Shown in pieces: positions 45,004 to 55,619 of a DNA stretch of 64,000 nucleotides (the stretch's first letter is position 1; each line of letters starts with the position of its first letter). The position numbers were made by a program, and so were the translations under genes. This DNA comes from Solanum dulcamara (taxonomy: Eukaryota > Streptophyta > Magnoliopsida > Solanales > Solanaceae): the NCBI RefSeq assembly GCF_947179165.1, contig NC_077243.1:48128501-48192500 (forward strand). The letters run 5' to 3'. The notes under the pieces are model-generated. The model worked only from the letters and a program-made list of their open reading frames with translations, was not told the origin of the DNA and ran no database searches.

Positions 45004-46228
45004 AAATTATGAGCCAGAGGGATCTTAATTCGAGGAAGCACTACTAGATTGATCTCCTGAAGGACTATGACCTCTATTCTCTACTATTCAGGCAAGAAAA
45101 ATGTATTAGCAGATGGCTTGAGTCAGAAGGCGGTGAGTATGGGTAGTCTAGCCTTCCTTTCTACTGTGGATCGACCATTAGCTTTGTATATCCAGTCCTT
45201 AGCTAATCGGATGATTGGACTTGATTTCTATGATTCTCGGTCTGTATTAGCTTATGTAGGAGCTTATTCATCTCTATTGGATTAGATTCGTAATTGTCAG
45301 TTTGGGGTTGAGGTCTTAATTGCACTTCGAGATTGGAATTTGGGAGGTGACACGGGTTTGGCTAACTTAGATTCAGATGGGATTTTTAAGTTGTTTGGTC
45401 GTCTCTATGTTTCGAGAGTTGGGGGTTTGATTCAGATGATCCTTAGCAAGGGACATAAATCTAGATATTATATCCATCTGGGCACCACTAAGATGTTTCA
45501 ATACTTGAGGCGGCACTACTTGTGGAGTGCTATGAGGAGAGATATTACGGATTATGTATCACATTATTTGAGTTCTCGGTAGGTTAAGGCCGAGCATTTT
45601 GGTCTTGGTGGCGAGCTTTAGAGATTACCCATTCCCAAGTGGAAATGGGAGAAAAATGACCATGGATTTTATGATAGAGTTGCCTCGATCTTCCCTTGGT
45701 CTTGAAGTATTTAGGTCATAGTGGATTGATTGACCAAGTAAGTACACTTCTTTCTTATTCATATTTCTTAAAGTACTGAGAGGTTAGCCCGTATCTATAT
45801 TTGGAAGGTGGTTCATCTTCATGGTGTGCTTGTTTCCATCATCTCAGACTGGGCTAATAGTTCACATCTAGCTTTTGAAGGACTTTTCAGGAGAAGTTGG
45901 TTGCCCGTGTTAACCTTCGCACAACTTTTCACCCGCAGACTGATGTTCAGTTAGAGCGTACTATAATGATTCTCGAGGACATGTTGTGGGCTTGTGTTAT
46001 GGATTTTAGGGGTCAATAGGATTAGTTTTTTCCCTTGGAGGAGTTTGCGTACAATAATAGCTACAACTCCAGTATTCATATGGCGCTGTTTGAGTCCTTA
46101 TATAGTAGGTGTTGTCGCTCTCCATGTCGCGCGGTATAGTTTTGATACAGGAGGACTTAGATCATATGAGTGTGATTTTGGATAGATCAGAGTAGACACC
46201 AGAGCTATAAGGATGGTAGGCTTCGAAC
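45004..46228 (+). pseudogene. RNase H end and integrase of element F
   Basis: Open pieces 45067-45285 and 45340-45582 give ILYYSGKKNVLADGLSQKAV, GIFKLFGRLYVSRVG, YYIHLGTTKMFQYLRRHYLW. The zinc finger keeps the His of IHLG but the CPxC pair is gone (SHYLSSR). The core reads IVD (first Asp), VHLHGVLVSIISD (second Asp), FHPQTDVQLERTIMILEDML, EEFAYNNSYNSSI. Many stops. Confidence 0.85.
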
Positions 46229-46662
46229 TTGAGGTTTGTAGTTAGTGATAAAAAATTCCTCTGTGTATCGCCCATGAAGGGCTTGATGAGTTTTGGGAGG
46301 CAGGGCAAGCTTATCCCCAGGTGTATTTTCCCTTTCAATATATTGAGGACAGTTGGCAAGGTTGTATATGAGTTAGCATTTCCCCCTTCCTTTTCAACTA
46401 TTCATCTAGTTTTTCATTTCTCAATATTGCGCTGGTATGTTCCAGACGAGTCCCATGTGCTTCAGTATGATGCGGTTGACTTGCATGATTATTTGAGCTA
46501 TATAGAGGAGCTAGTTGTTATTTTGGCAAGAGATATCAGGCAGTTTCATTCCAGAGCAATTCTTGTGGTTAAGGTACATTGGAGGCATCATCCAGTTGAG
46601 AAGGCTACCTAGGAGACCGAGCATAAGATGCGGGCAAAGTTTCCTAGCTTATTTGAGACTTT
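46229..46662 (+). pseudogene. Integrase C terminus and chromodomain of element F (one internal stop)
   Basis: A 127-codon open frame includes SPMKGLMSFGRQGKLIPRCI, VGKVVYELAFPPSF, HLVFHFSILRWYVPDE, and a chromodomain: ILARDIRQFHS, AILVVKVHWRHHPVEKAT. A TAG replaces the Trp codon after EKAT, then ETEHKMRAKFPSLFETLG closes the protein. Apart from that stop the module is full length. It is the best-preserved chromodomain region in the window after 58003-58176. Confidence 0.9.
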
Positions 46663-47394
46663 AGGTACTTCTTGACTCTTACTTTCGCGGATGAAAAATC
46701 TTTTAGTAGTGGAAGTTGTAATGACTCTCCAGGTCATTTTTGAATTTAAGCATTCATTCTGTCATTTAGAGCATTCCTATAGCAACCCCAAATTATTTAT
46801 GACTTGCTGGAATTGATTATTTGGTCGTCTGATCATTCGATTGTGTTTTAGGCCCATTTTCCTATTATAGAACTTTCATAACCTGAAAAAGATTACTTCA
46901 GTTATAACTTTAGGAAAATGACCTCAAAATGGAATTATAAAGGTTCCATCAGCTCTATAATGGCAAAATTAGGCTAGTAGCATGGTCGGCATGAGTATCG
47001 AGGTAATCGGTATGAGTTTAGGACTATTTGGCTTATTTTCCTTCGAAATTTGTCTTATAGTTGACTTTGGTCAACATTTTTTGAAATACACGCTTAGCTA
47101 AAAATTTTGATAGTGAGCTTAGCTTCGGAATATCGAGTTTTGTCTAGAATGACCCTTTTTTCTCTTCCCAATGCTTCCGATCTAATCTCGAGGCCCATTG
47201 TGGAAATGGCCTCAAAATGGCAATTAGGCATGCAATCAACTTTTCATTAAAATGAACTCGTATGGGAATTTTGAATGCGCCATTAAGTATGGAACATTAA
47301 ATTTGGTGGGTTTTGCATGCACAGGATTCTGAACAAATCCCGAGCACCCCGTCAGAGGATTTGGCATTCTAAGCTCATTTTTGCACAAACTGGG

Positions 47395-47610
47395 TGTCTA
47401 GTGTCGTCGCTAAAGAGATCGCTAGTTGCTAAAGCAAGTACTGCTAAAGTGGCCAGGAGCTCACTAAAGCAACTAACCCCCCTTGGACGGGTGTCGCTTA
47501 AGCAACAGTCCTATCGCTTAAGCGACTAGGAGCTCGCTAAAGCGATGTCCACATTATTGGTAGGTGTTTCTTTAACGATCGTTGGGGGGTCGCTAAAGCA
47601 ACATCTGAGG
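47395..47610. repeat. Dyad-motif cluster in the F 3' LTR
   Basis: At least eight versions of TCGCTAAAGCGA or TCGCTTAAGCGAC, some degenerate, within about 215 bases; for example ATCGCTTAAGCGAC and CTCGCTAAAGCGAT. The cluster is longer than that in the 5' LTR, with about four motifs, so copy number changed after insertion or by later exchange. Confidence 0.85.
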
Positions 47611-48655
47611 ATCGTTCTTAAGACCCCATTTCCAGATTTTCTCTCAAACTTTAAACCTTGTTTTCTCCTTCAATTCTTGGGCGATTTAGGTGATTCAAAA
47701 TTCTAAATTATGTAGATTTTCTAGGGGAACCCAGTGATGTGTTCTGAATTAGGATTTAAGGCGTCCTTTGAGGTAAAATTCAATTTTTGCCCTGCGTTTC
47801 TAAGTTCTTAGGCCTTGAAGCTGATCATTTATGCATGTTAGGTTTGGGCATGTTTTGGTGTGTGAATTGTGTTCCCTTGTGGAACATGAGCTGGGGGTAA
47901 TAGTTGTAGCCTATTCTCAGAGTTAATTCCTTGAGTTACAGATTGTGTCCCACAATACCCAATTTTTGACTCTGAAATTGGCTCATCTCCAAATTCCATA
48001 ACTTTAGTGTCATAAAGACCATATTAACGTTGTGATCCTATTTTTGATAGCGTGGCAGCATTTCGATTCTATTATTGATAGGCTACAATTTTCCCCTCGT
48101 GATATTGAGCATGTTTAGGCAATTATATCTTGAATTTTTTGAGTTGGAGGGGTTGGGTGTCGAGCATGCTAAATTCTTAGAATTCATGTCCTAGATACTA
48201 TTTTGGGAAATGGTTAGATTGTTTAAGCATGATTCCTTCTATTGTCATTCATCCACACCTTATGTTGTATGCTTTGCCTATGGTTATATATTTGGAAGCA
48301 TGTTGGGCCTTAGTCTAGGCTTAGACTAGTGATTGCCTTAGACTTGCATGATTTTGGTGTCATTGGGACTTTGAACTTCTCTAACGTCATTTTGGATGAT
48401 TAGCTCCCTCTACACTATTATAGGATACTTGAGTATGATAGTCTAAGCTTCTTTAGGCAGTAACAAAGCTTGTGACCTTACCACCATAATGTTCTATTGT
48501 CCTAATATTCCAGTATTGCTAGGTTCTAGATTTTAGAAGTCGCCTCGATGATTCGAGATGTATATGTTTTAGGATGGAATGATGTGTTGATGGCACTCAG
48601 TTCGGGGGTACTCCTTGTAATGTTCAGTTGGTGGTTGATTCTAATTACGTTCGAT

Positions 48656-48938
48656 CCCTTAGCTAAAGATACCCGGTTCAAGCCTGTGGTCTAGCTTACT
48701 TGTTATCGGTTCCTTAACTCTAGATACCCAGTTGAAGTCCGTGGTCTAGCTCACTTGTGCCAGTCCCCTTAGCTACAATTATCCAGTTGAAGTCCGAGGT
48801 CTAGCTTACTCATGTTCGATCCCTTAGCTACAGTTAACTAGTTGAAATCCATGGTCTAGCTTACTCATGTCGACTCATTAGCTACAGCTACCCGATTGAA
48901 GTCTATGGTCTAGCTTATACGTGTTTTAATTCTGGATT
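48656..48938. repeat. 55-bp tandem array, five copies, in the F 3' LTR
   Basis: Counterpart of 43040-43318: units with CCTTAGCTA and GTGGTCTAGCTTACT. Confidence 0.9.
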
Positions 48939-49775
48939 CCCTAATGAATCTTTGGTTTAAGTCTTCATCTGCTCTCATCTTTGGGTCAAGTATTAGAGTT
49001 TTAGATTGGTTCGGTTCTTATCTAGGAAATGGTGATATTATCGGAATTCTTTTGGCTCTGTTCATTTTACTTCAACTATTCTTGCACCTATCAGGCTTAT
49101 GGGAGTCCATGTAGGTTGTTACCTTATACTTGTGCATGTGCGTACCCGTTGGGTTTATGGGAGCCCACCGGATTTATTTAGGTTGTTACCTTATACTCAT
49201 GTACATACCTACATTTACTTCTTGCGTTGTCTTTGGTTGTGAATATTTACTCGCACTTCAGCTTACTTTTGCTTATGTTGTTCAGTCGACCTATGATGCC
49301 TACTGGTACCTATTGGTTTGGTACTCATACTACACTATATATCTATTTTCGTGATGCAGGTCCGAGTACTAGCTACCAGCATTGATTCGAGCCAGCTATA
49401 ATCATTATCGAAGGCGAGGGTGAACACATTGCGTTCTAGATTTACTCGTCTCCCTTTATACATATATTTTGCCTGTCTTTTGCTATTTTGAGATAGCTCT
49501 GTTTTTGTGGTCCAATTTTGAGACTTGTAATCTTTTTACTAGTAGCTCTGTACATGTGACTTTCAGGTTCTGAGAGAGATCTTTTTTGTTTTGTATATAT
49601 CTAGTTGCTTCCGCTTGTTCATGTATGACTCTAATTATTTCTTTTTTGTTTTTAGATTGAATTTCTGGTCTTATACCCTGATATCCCACTACTCGCAATT
49701 CCAGGATATGGGTTGGCCTGCCTATTGGTGGGTTATAATAGGCGCCATCATGACCTAAGAAATCAGGTCATGACA

Positions 49776-50307
49776 ATACTTTTTTTATATTTAAAAAGTT
49801 GTCTAAGTGAAAAATAATGGAGAATTTTTCATTTTATGAAAACAATTTCCTTCCAGTGGAGTCCGCGACAACTCCTAGTCGTGGACCTGACAAAGGGATT
49901 AATTTTTTATTTTTTAAAAAATGAAGTTAAAAATTATTAAACAAACCTAAAGCATGCTCCACCCTAAATAATATGTTGGAAGAATCCCCACCCCACACTT
50001 GAAAATATTCTATCTCTCCAAAGAATTAATTAAAATTTAAAAGTAGGGTTAGGAAAAACATTCTCAGGTCTCTAGACCTAGCTAGAAACACGTTCTCTCA
50101 ATGTTCATCAAGGCTCATACACACCCCACACTTTAGCTCAATGTGCTCCTTGGCTTCAAATCTTAGGTACTGAGACTTCTCCTTATTTACAAAAATTAAA
50201 ATAAAAAAACATAACACTAAAAGGTATAAAAATAAAAACAAGAAGTTATATTACGATTGGATTTCCTCCCAATAAGCATCTGATTTAACGCTGTGGCACG
50301 ACGCAAG
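49776..50307 (-). mobile_element. E internal noncoding region, copy 1
   Basis: Matches 52195-52720 (GTGGAGTCCGCGACAA, AGAATCCCCACCCCACACTT, CTTGGCTTCAAATCTTAGGTACTGA). At 50265-50300 it holds the minus-strand motif GTCGTGCCACAGCGTTAAAT plus GGGAGG, typical of the region after the last ORF in Tat/Athila-type elements. No ORF. Confidence 0.75.
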
Positions 50308-51009
50308 TCACCACCCATTTTTCTCTCCACTTTGAAGATATGTACTGTAACCCCAATTTTTCATCCATCTTTTTACTTCTTTGATCGGGTGGTGGTACAA
50401 AGATGGTGGAACCAAGTAATGGATTGTGCATGTAGAAATTCTTGTCTCTAAATGAGGCATGCTATTTTGTCTCTTTTCAGGTGCAAAGTTAAGAATGTAG
50501 GATTCTTGTTCCTCATCCTCATACTCCTCCATTAGTTCGGATGACTTGAAAGACATTTCATCATCTAAATATAAGTTCAAAAATGATTTGAATGGGGACC
50601 AATATGTCCTCTTTCAAACTTAAACCAAATGCAACATGCTCACTTTAATACTCCTTATAAATGACATCTTCAAGCGAAGTATAATTGCATAGCATCTCCT
50701 CTTGTTTTAGCTCCTCAATTTGACTTATAAGTGTTTTTCAAATATCACCCAACTCATAACTATACGGTTGTGCATCAAACCAACAACCTTTGTTTTTAAT
50801 TCATTGCTGAAGTTGTGAATATGTAAGAAAAACATATCAATATCTTGCAAGAGCTCTACTAGTTTATCTATAAAGTGTACCGTTCCATATTCTATTCTCC
50901 TTGAGCGCTCTCCATACTCCTCTAATAATTTCCTCCAAGAATTTGCACTATCAAAGGAACAAGGATTCTTAAAATCATCAAATTTAAGTTTGTTCACGTA
51001 CTCTATCAA
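50308..51009 (-). pseudogene. E-encoded unfamiliar protein, copy 1 (5'-truncated, broken)
   Basis: Two open pieces: 50725-51009 (CSFDSANSWRKLLEEYGERS, LVELLQDIDMFFLHIHNFSN) and 50308-50580 (LYLDDEMSFKSSELMEEY, QESYILNFAPEKRQNSMPH). Both match copy 2 at 52722-53466 with mostly conservative changes, suggesting past coding constraint. I do not recognise a known domain and do not name a function. The N-terminal Cys-rich part is gone: just upstream of DDFKNP the sequence switches to E 3' noncoding sequence (about 50975). Confidence 0.6.
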
Positions 51010-52194
51010 ACAAAGCTAATAAAATCTTCTATCTATCATGGAACAAGTGCTCTCACAAGAATAAATAGTGAACACACTCAATTTAAGAATTAAATATAAA
51101 TTAAGGACTTAGCATCAAAGAACAACTCTCACACTCCCAAAAAATTCACCATTATGTACATCTCAACTAATTAAGTATACTCAAATAAAATCAAAGAGGA
51201 CTTTAATGGATTGTGATGTAGGCTAGGGGGCGGGTAGGAAAACTGTATAATAGTGTCTTACACTTCTCTAAGCACTTTGCACTTTAAGATCATTTCATTA
51301 TCCATTATTTTCTTGTCTTTATTTTCATCCCTCTCTTCAACAATTATCTCACTAGTAATTTCATCTCATCAAGAACGCTTCAATCATATTTTATTTTTCA
51401 AGCAATTGCATATATAATTTTTTTCTCTTTTTTTCATGTAATATTCTTTTAAAGAAGGATTTTTCATCACTTTGTAGCTATCATTGATTACCTTTTCCAC
51501 TCAACCATCCCTTTTATTGATATTTAACAATTATAATAAGTCTATGCTACGGTGCTCAAGGAAGCAAGGCACAAAAACTAGGGATTCAATAAAATAGTCA
51601 AAGAAAAAATATGGCTACCAACAAAAGGCTACAAGCTCAAAAGTGCTGACTAGTGATATAATCACATAAAAGGCTAAAACTTATAAAATAAATCAAAGAA
51701 AGTCTATTATCATCTTCTAAACAGAGCAATACTTTTTATTTCACTTCAATAATATGCAGGAAAAGTTCTAGACTAAGATGCAAAATATGGAATAAACAAA
51801 TTATCACCACACATGGCACAAGTGTCAATCAAGATAGATCAATTCTCCTTCTAAGATAGATCGGTCCATACTAAGCTATAAAATAAATTAAGTTATATAC
51901 AAAGTTACAACAATGAACCTAGGTGTAAAAAAATCTATTATTTAATTAGCAATCAAATATTCATAGAAAAATACCACTCAAGATTAGGACTAAATATCAA
52001 GTACCAAGTCAAAAAGGTTTTTTTTCTATACAAAAAATAAACATAAAAATAAAATCTACTCCTAAAAAAATAAAAGATAATTGGTTTAAAGGGACCACCT
52101 TCAGAAAAGAATCGAAAAGAAAAACCAAAGCTAAGTGTGCTTGTACTAAAGAATAAAAAATAATAATAAAAAACTATTTTATATATTTATATAT
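51010..52194 (-). mobile_element. E 3' noncoding region, internal second copy
   Basis: Matches 10425-11420 and 40130-41320, in the same orientation, but lacks the hairpin, polypurine tract and LTR. It lies between two copies of the E ORF region, so E carries an internal duplication. Confidence 0.8.
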
Positions 52195-52721
52195 ATATTT
52201 TATATTTAAAAAGTGGTTTAAGTGAAAAAGATAAGATTTTTTTTGTTCCGGTGGAGTCCGCGACAAGTCCGCATCGTTGATCAGGCATGGGGATTAATTA
52301 TTTTTTTTAGGAAAAATTAAATTAAAAATTTGTTAACAAACTTAAAGCACACTCCACCGTAAATAATATATTGGAAGAATCCCCACCCCACACTTGAAAA
52401 GATATTATGTCCCCAAAACATTAATTAAAATTTAATACTAGAGTTAGAAAAAACTTTTTGAGGCCTCTAGTCCTAGCTAGTAGCACGTTCTCTCAATGTT
52501 CATCAAGGCTCGTACGCACCCCACACTTTATCTCAAACGTTCTCCTTGGCTTCAAATCTTAGGTACTGAAAGTTCCCCTTATATACAAAAATAAAAACAA
52601 AAAACATAACACTAAAAATTATAAAAATAAAAATAAGAAGCTATACTACAAATGGGTTGCCTCCCAATAAGCATCTAATTTAACATTGCGGCACGATGCA
52701 AGTCACCACTCATTTTTCTCT

Positions 52722-53466
52722 CTACTTTGAATATATGATTTGTACCCCCAATTTTACACCCATCTTTTTGCTTCTTTCATATGGTGGTGATACAGAGATA
52801 GTGGAACCAAGTAATGAATTATGCATGTAAGAATTCTTGTCTCTAAAGTGAGGCATGCTATTTTGTCTCTTTTCGGTTGTAAAGTTAAGAATATACGATT
52901 CTTGTTCCTTACCTTCATACTCCTCCATTAGTTCGGATGACTTGAAAGACATGTCATCATCTAAATATAATGTCAAAAAGTAATTTGAATGCGATCCAAT
53001 ACGTCCTCTTTAAAACGTAAACAAAATGCAACATGTTCACTTTTATAATCCTTAAAATGGCCTCTTGAAGAGAAGTATAATTGCATAGCATCTCCTTCTG
53101 TTTTAGCTCCTTAATTTGACTTATAAGTGTTTTTCCAGTTTCACACAAGTCATAACTATATGGTTGTGCATCAAACACAATAACCTTTGCATTCAATTCA
53201 TTGCTAAAGTTGTGAATATGTAAGAAAAATATATCAATATCTTGCAAGAGCTCTACTCGTTTCTCTATAAAGTGTGTCATTCTATATTCTATTCTCCTTG
53301 AGCTCTGTCCATACTCCTCTAATAATTTCATCCAAGAATTGGCACTATCAAAGGAAAAAGGATTATTAAAATCATCATAAGAGGATTTTAGGGAAGGGTG
53401 ACAATACTTGGGACAAACGAACCACAGAACACCACAAAATTTGCAAGATAGAGATGGTGCACACAA
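52722..53466 (-). pseudogene. E-encoded unfamiliar protein, copy 2
   Basis: The main frame (52957-53466, 169 codons) begins MCAPSLSCKFCGVLWFVCPK and has a CX2CX6CX3C pattern that could bind zinc. It continues with NPFSFDSANSWMKLLEEYGQ, FIEKRVELLQDIDIFFLHIH, KTLISQIKELKQKEMLCNYT and FKLLFDIIF. A second, overlapping frame (52722-52976) carries LYLDDDMSFKSSELMEEYEG and the ESYILNF block. It lies some 250 bases downstream of the primer site, where gag would start, and no protease or pol follows. It is not a gag core I can recognise. A gag-like RNA-binding or captured host protein are both possible. Confidence 0.6.
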
Positions 53467-53720
53467 CTCTCCCTCGAGAATATATTGATATTATTTCCAA
53501 AAATTGGGTCCTTTACAATAAGGACAAGGGTTCATCAAACAGGAATATTTATCACTCCACACTTTTTCTTGCGAAAAATTTATCTCAAAAAGGCTATTAA
53601 TTAGTGCAAGAAAATAAAATAATAATTAATAAAACTTAAAAAAATAATTTATGTACAACTCAAATAAATAAAAGAGAAGAAGTATAACCTAGAAAAATAA
53701 TTAATTTCTAAGTTCTCGTT

Positions 53721-53730
53721 AGTGGCGCCA
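53721..53730 (-). other. Primer binding site of element E
   Basis: The minus strand reads TGGCGCCACT six bases after the LTR end (53737). TGGCGCC starts are typical of Tat/Athila-type plant elements and differ from the Met-type sites of every other element here. Confidence 0.75.
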
Positions 53731-53736
53731 AAAATA

Positions 53737-54930
53737 TGTTGTGTCAAAACGCACACACATGTGTACGCGGTCTCACAAGTAATATAGTGGCTCTTTTTAG
53801 TAGCCGGATGTCAAACCAACAGGGACTTGTCTATTAAATATTTTTCCAAATTATATTAAATCTAATTATTTATTTAATCAAAATAAAGATAATACCATTA
53901 ATATTTTTATAATATAAATTATAAGAATTAAATAATAAAATAAACTTATAATATTATTGGGACAATTCCAGGGCTGCAATGTACTAAAAATTCGTATTTC
54001 ACATCTCTTTCATGGATTTCAGAAAGTTATCAAATTACTGATTTACAAGGTTGATTTTACAATCATGGTCCCACAACCTCTAATTAAGTTTGTTGACAGT
54101 CTAACTACATCGTTGAGTGGGGATAAGCATGAACCGACAAAAGATGCATTAATTCTATCATACTGTCTCATAACCAAGCATGGTATATATGTATGTGTCA
54201 TGGACATCGTATACACAAATTATCCTATGCAATTCTAGAACAAACGTGTTCCCTATATTCTAGTGTTCTATCTCCTTTCAGTCTCTCGAGTTCAAGATAG
54301 ACAACAAATTTATTCTAATGGTGATCAAAAAATAAAATAATAGAAGCAAGAATATTGGAGTGATAAAATGATAACCAACTAGATCCATAAAATTAATATT
54401 CAACAATTATTCGTACCCGCAGCCCTAGAACAAGGGTCTTTTAGCTACTAATATCTTCATAAAAGAAGAATAAGAAAAAAATCCTATGTAAAAATTTAAA
54501 AGTTTAGTCCCTTCTGAAAACTAATTTTATGAAATATTTATAGTTGTAGGAAAAAATTTCAAATAAAATAACTGAATCCAAAACTAATTAGGAAATCCAA
54601 AACCCAAAAGAATTGGGTCTTGTACGTGTGAACTGGGCGTCTCTTAAAATTTCACAAGTAACAGGCTTTTGCAATTTGAAAGTTTCAGATATATAAATAT
54701 TAATATAATATTCAATTTAATCCATTAAGTTACCTGCTTGAGTTTCTTCTTTGATCTTCCATCTTTAATTGATTTTGGTTCCAAATTTCTTCATTTTCAC
54801 GCTAGATTAATCCTACAAATAAGACATACACTTTAGCACAATCTATAAAATTTATGCTTAAAAAGACAAATAAAAAGACTAAATATGAGGCAAATAATGA
54901 CTAAAAATATATATTTTTGGCATCACATCA
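53737..54930 (-). mobile_element. E 5' LTR (1194 bp)
   Basis: TGTTGTGTC at 53737 to GGCATCACATCA at 54930. Similar throughout to 38751-39910. With the primer site on its left, it is the 5' LTR of the minus-strand element. Confidence 0.9.
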
Positions 54931-55107
54931 GGCGGATTCAAATGTTAGAGGATATGTTGAGGGCATGCGTCATCGATTTGATGGGAAGTTGGGATGAGCA
55001 TATACCATTGATTGAGTTTTCTTTCAACAATAGTTATCACTCCAACATCCAAATGGCTCCTTTTGAGGCATTGTATAGGAGAAGATGTAGGCCCCCGGTG
55101 GGTACAG
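54931..55107 (+). pseudogene. Integrase core 3' half, probably the continuation of element B
   Basis: Reads IQMLEDMLRACVIDLMGSWD, EHIPLIEFSFNNSYHSNIQM and APFEALYRRRCRPPVG. It resumes integrase precisely after the codons where E cut it at 38750 (TDGQVKRM then IQMLEDML). The third catalytic acidic residue (LED) is in this piece. Similarity stops at 55107. It could instead belong to a different chromovirus, because the expected five-base target duplication (GAATG on the left, GGCGG on the right) does not match. Confidence 0.75.
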
Positions 55108-55619
55108 GCTGAGGTGAAAGATAAAGAGACCAGCTCTAGATAGTAGAGGAGATGCAGAGAAGGCCCCCAGGGTACACATGGGACCTCAGGCTCTAGGACC
55201 AAGCAGGTGGAGCCCCAGTTATTCCATTGAAATTGATCTCTCTGAAGACCCTGATTATGTTATAGAGACCAATCCCTCAGAAGTCCCAACGATAGGTTCT
55301 CCAGAGCACCTGATGACCAGGGAAGTGGTTCCAGAAGCCACGTCAGTGGTTCTTATGACCAAGCACTATGTCAAGCCAAATCCTACGGTAAGTGTTACGG
55401 CATATTCGATCCCTCTATCTTGGTCATCGGTGAACCACGAATTACCTGGCTATAGATGTCTTTTGGATTCAAGTGAGGCAGACGACGAGGGATAAACAAG
55501 CAAATAGAAACCAGATAGAGACGGGGAACATACTTCACCTCCTAGGTCACCAGGTCGAATTGGGAACTAATCGACTACAGGTAGGACAGTGATAGGCATA
55601 GTTTTTATTGGCTATATGG
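55108..55619 (+). other. Unassigned segment with a 105-codon acidic ORF
   Basis: The ORF at 55178-55495 reads MGPQALGPSRWSPSY and then an acidic, Pro/Ser-rich sequence (IDLSEDPDYVIETNPSEVP). No domain recognised and no second copy in the window. It may be a retroelement gag variant, a host-derived fragment or chance. A primer site or LTR edge is not visible here. Confidence 0.35.

Larger units (their letters stand above)
46717..49775 (+). mobile_element. 3' LTR of element F (3059 bp)
   Basis: TGTAATGACTCTCCAGG start after TTTTAGTAGTGGAAG (polypurine tract), CAGGTCATGACA end. Full length. Contains the TCGCTTAAGCGAC cluster at 47395-47610 and a 55-bp array at 48656-48938. E sequence (ATACTTTTTTTATA) follows directly. 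Confidence 0.9.
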
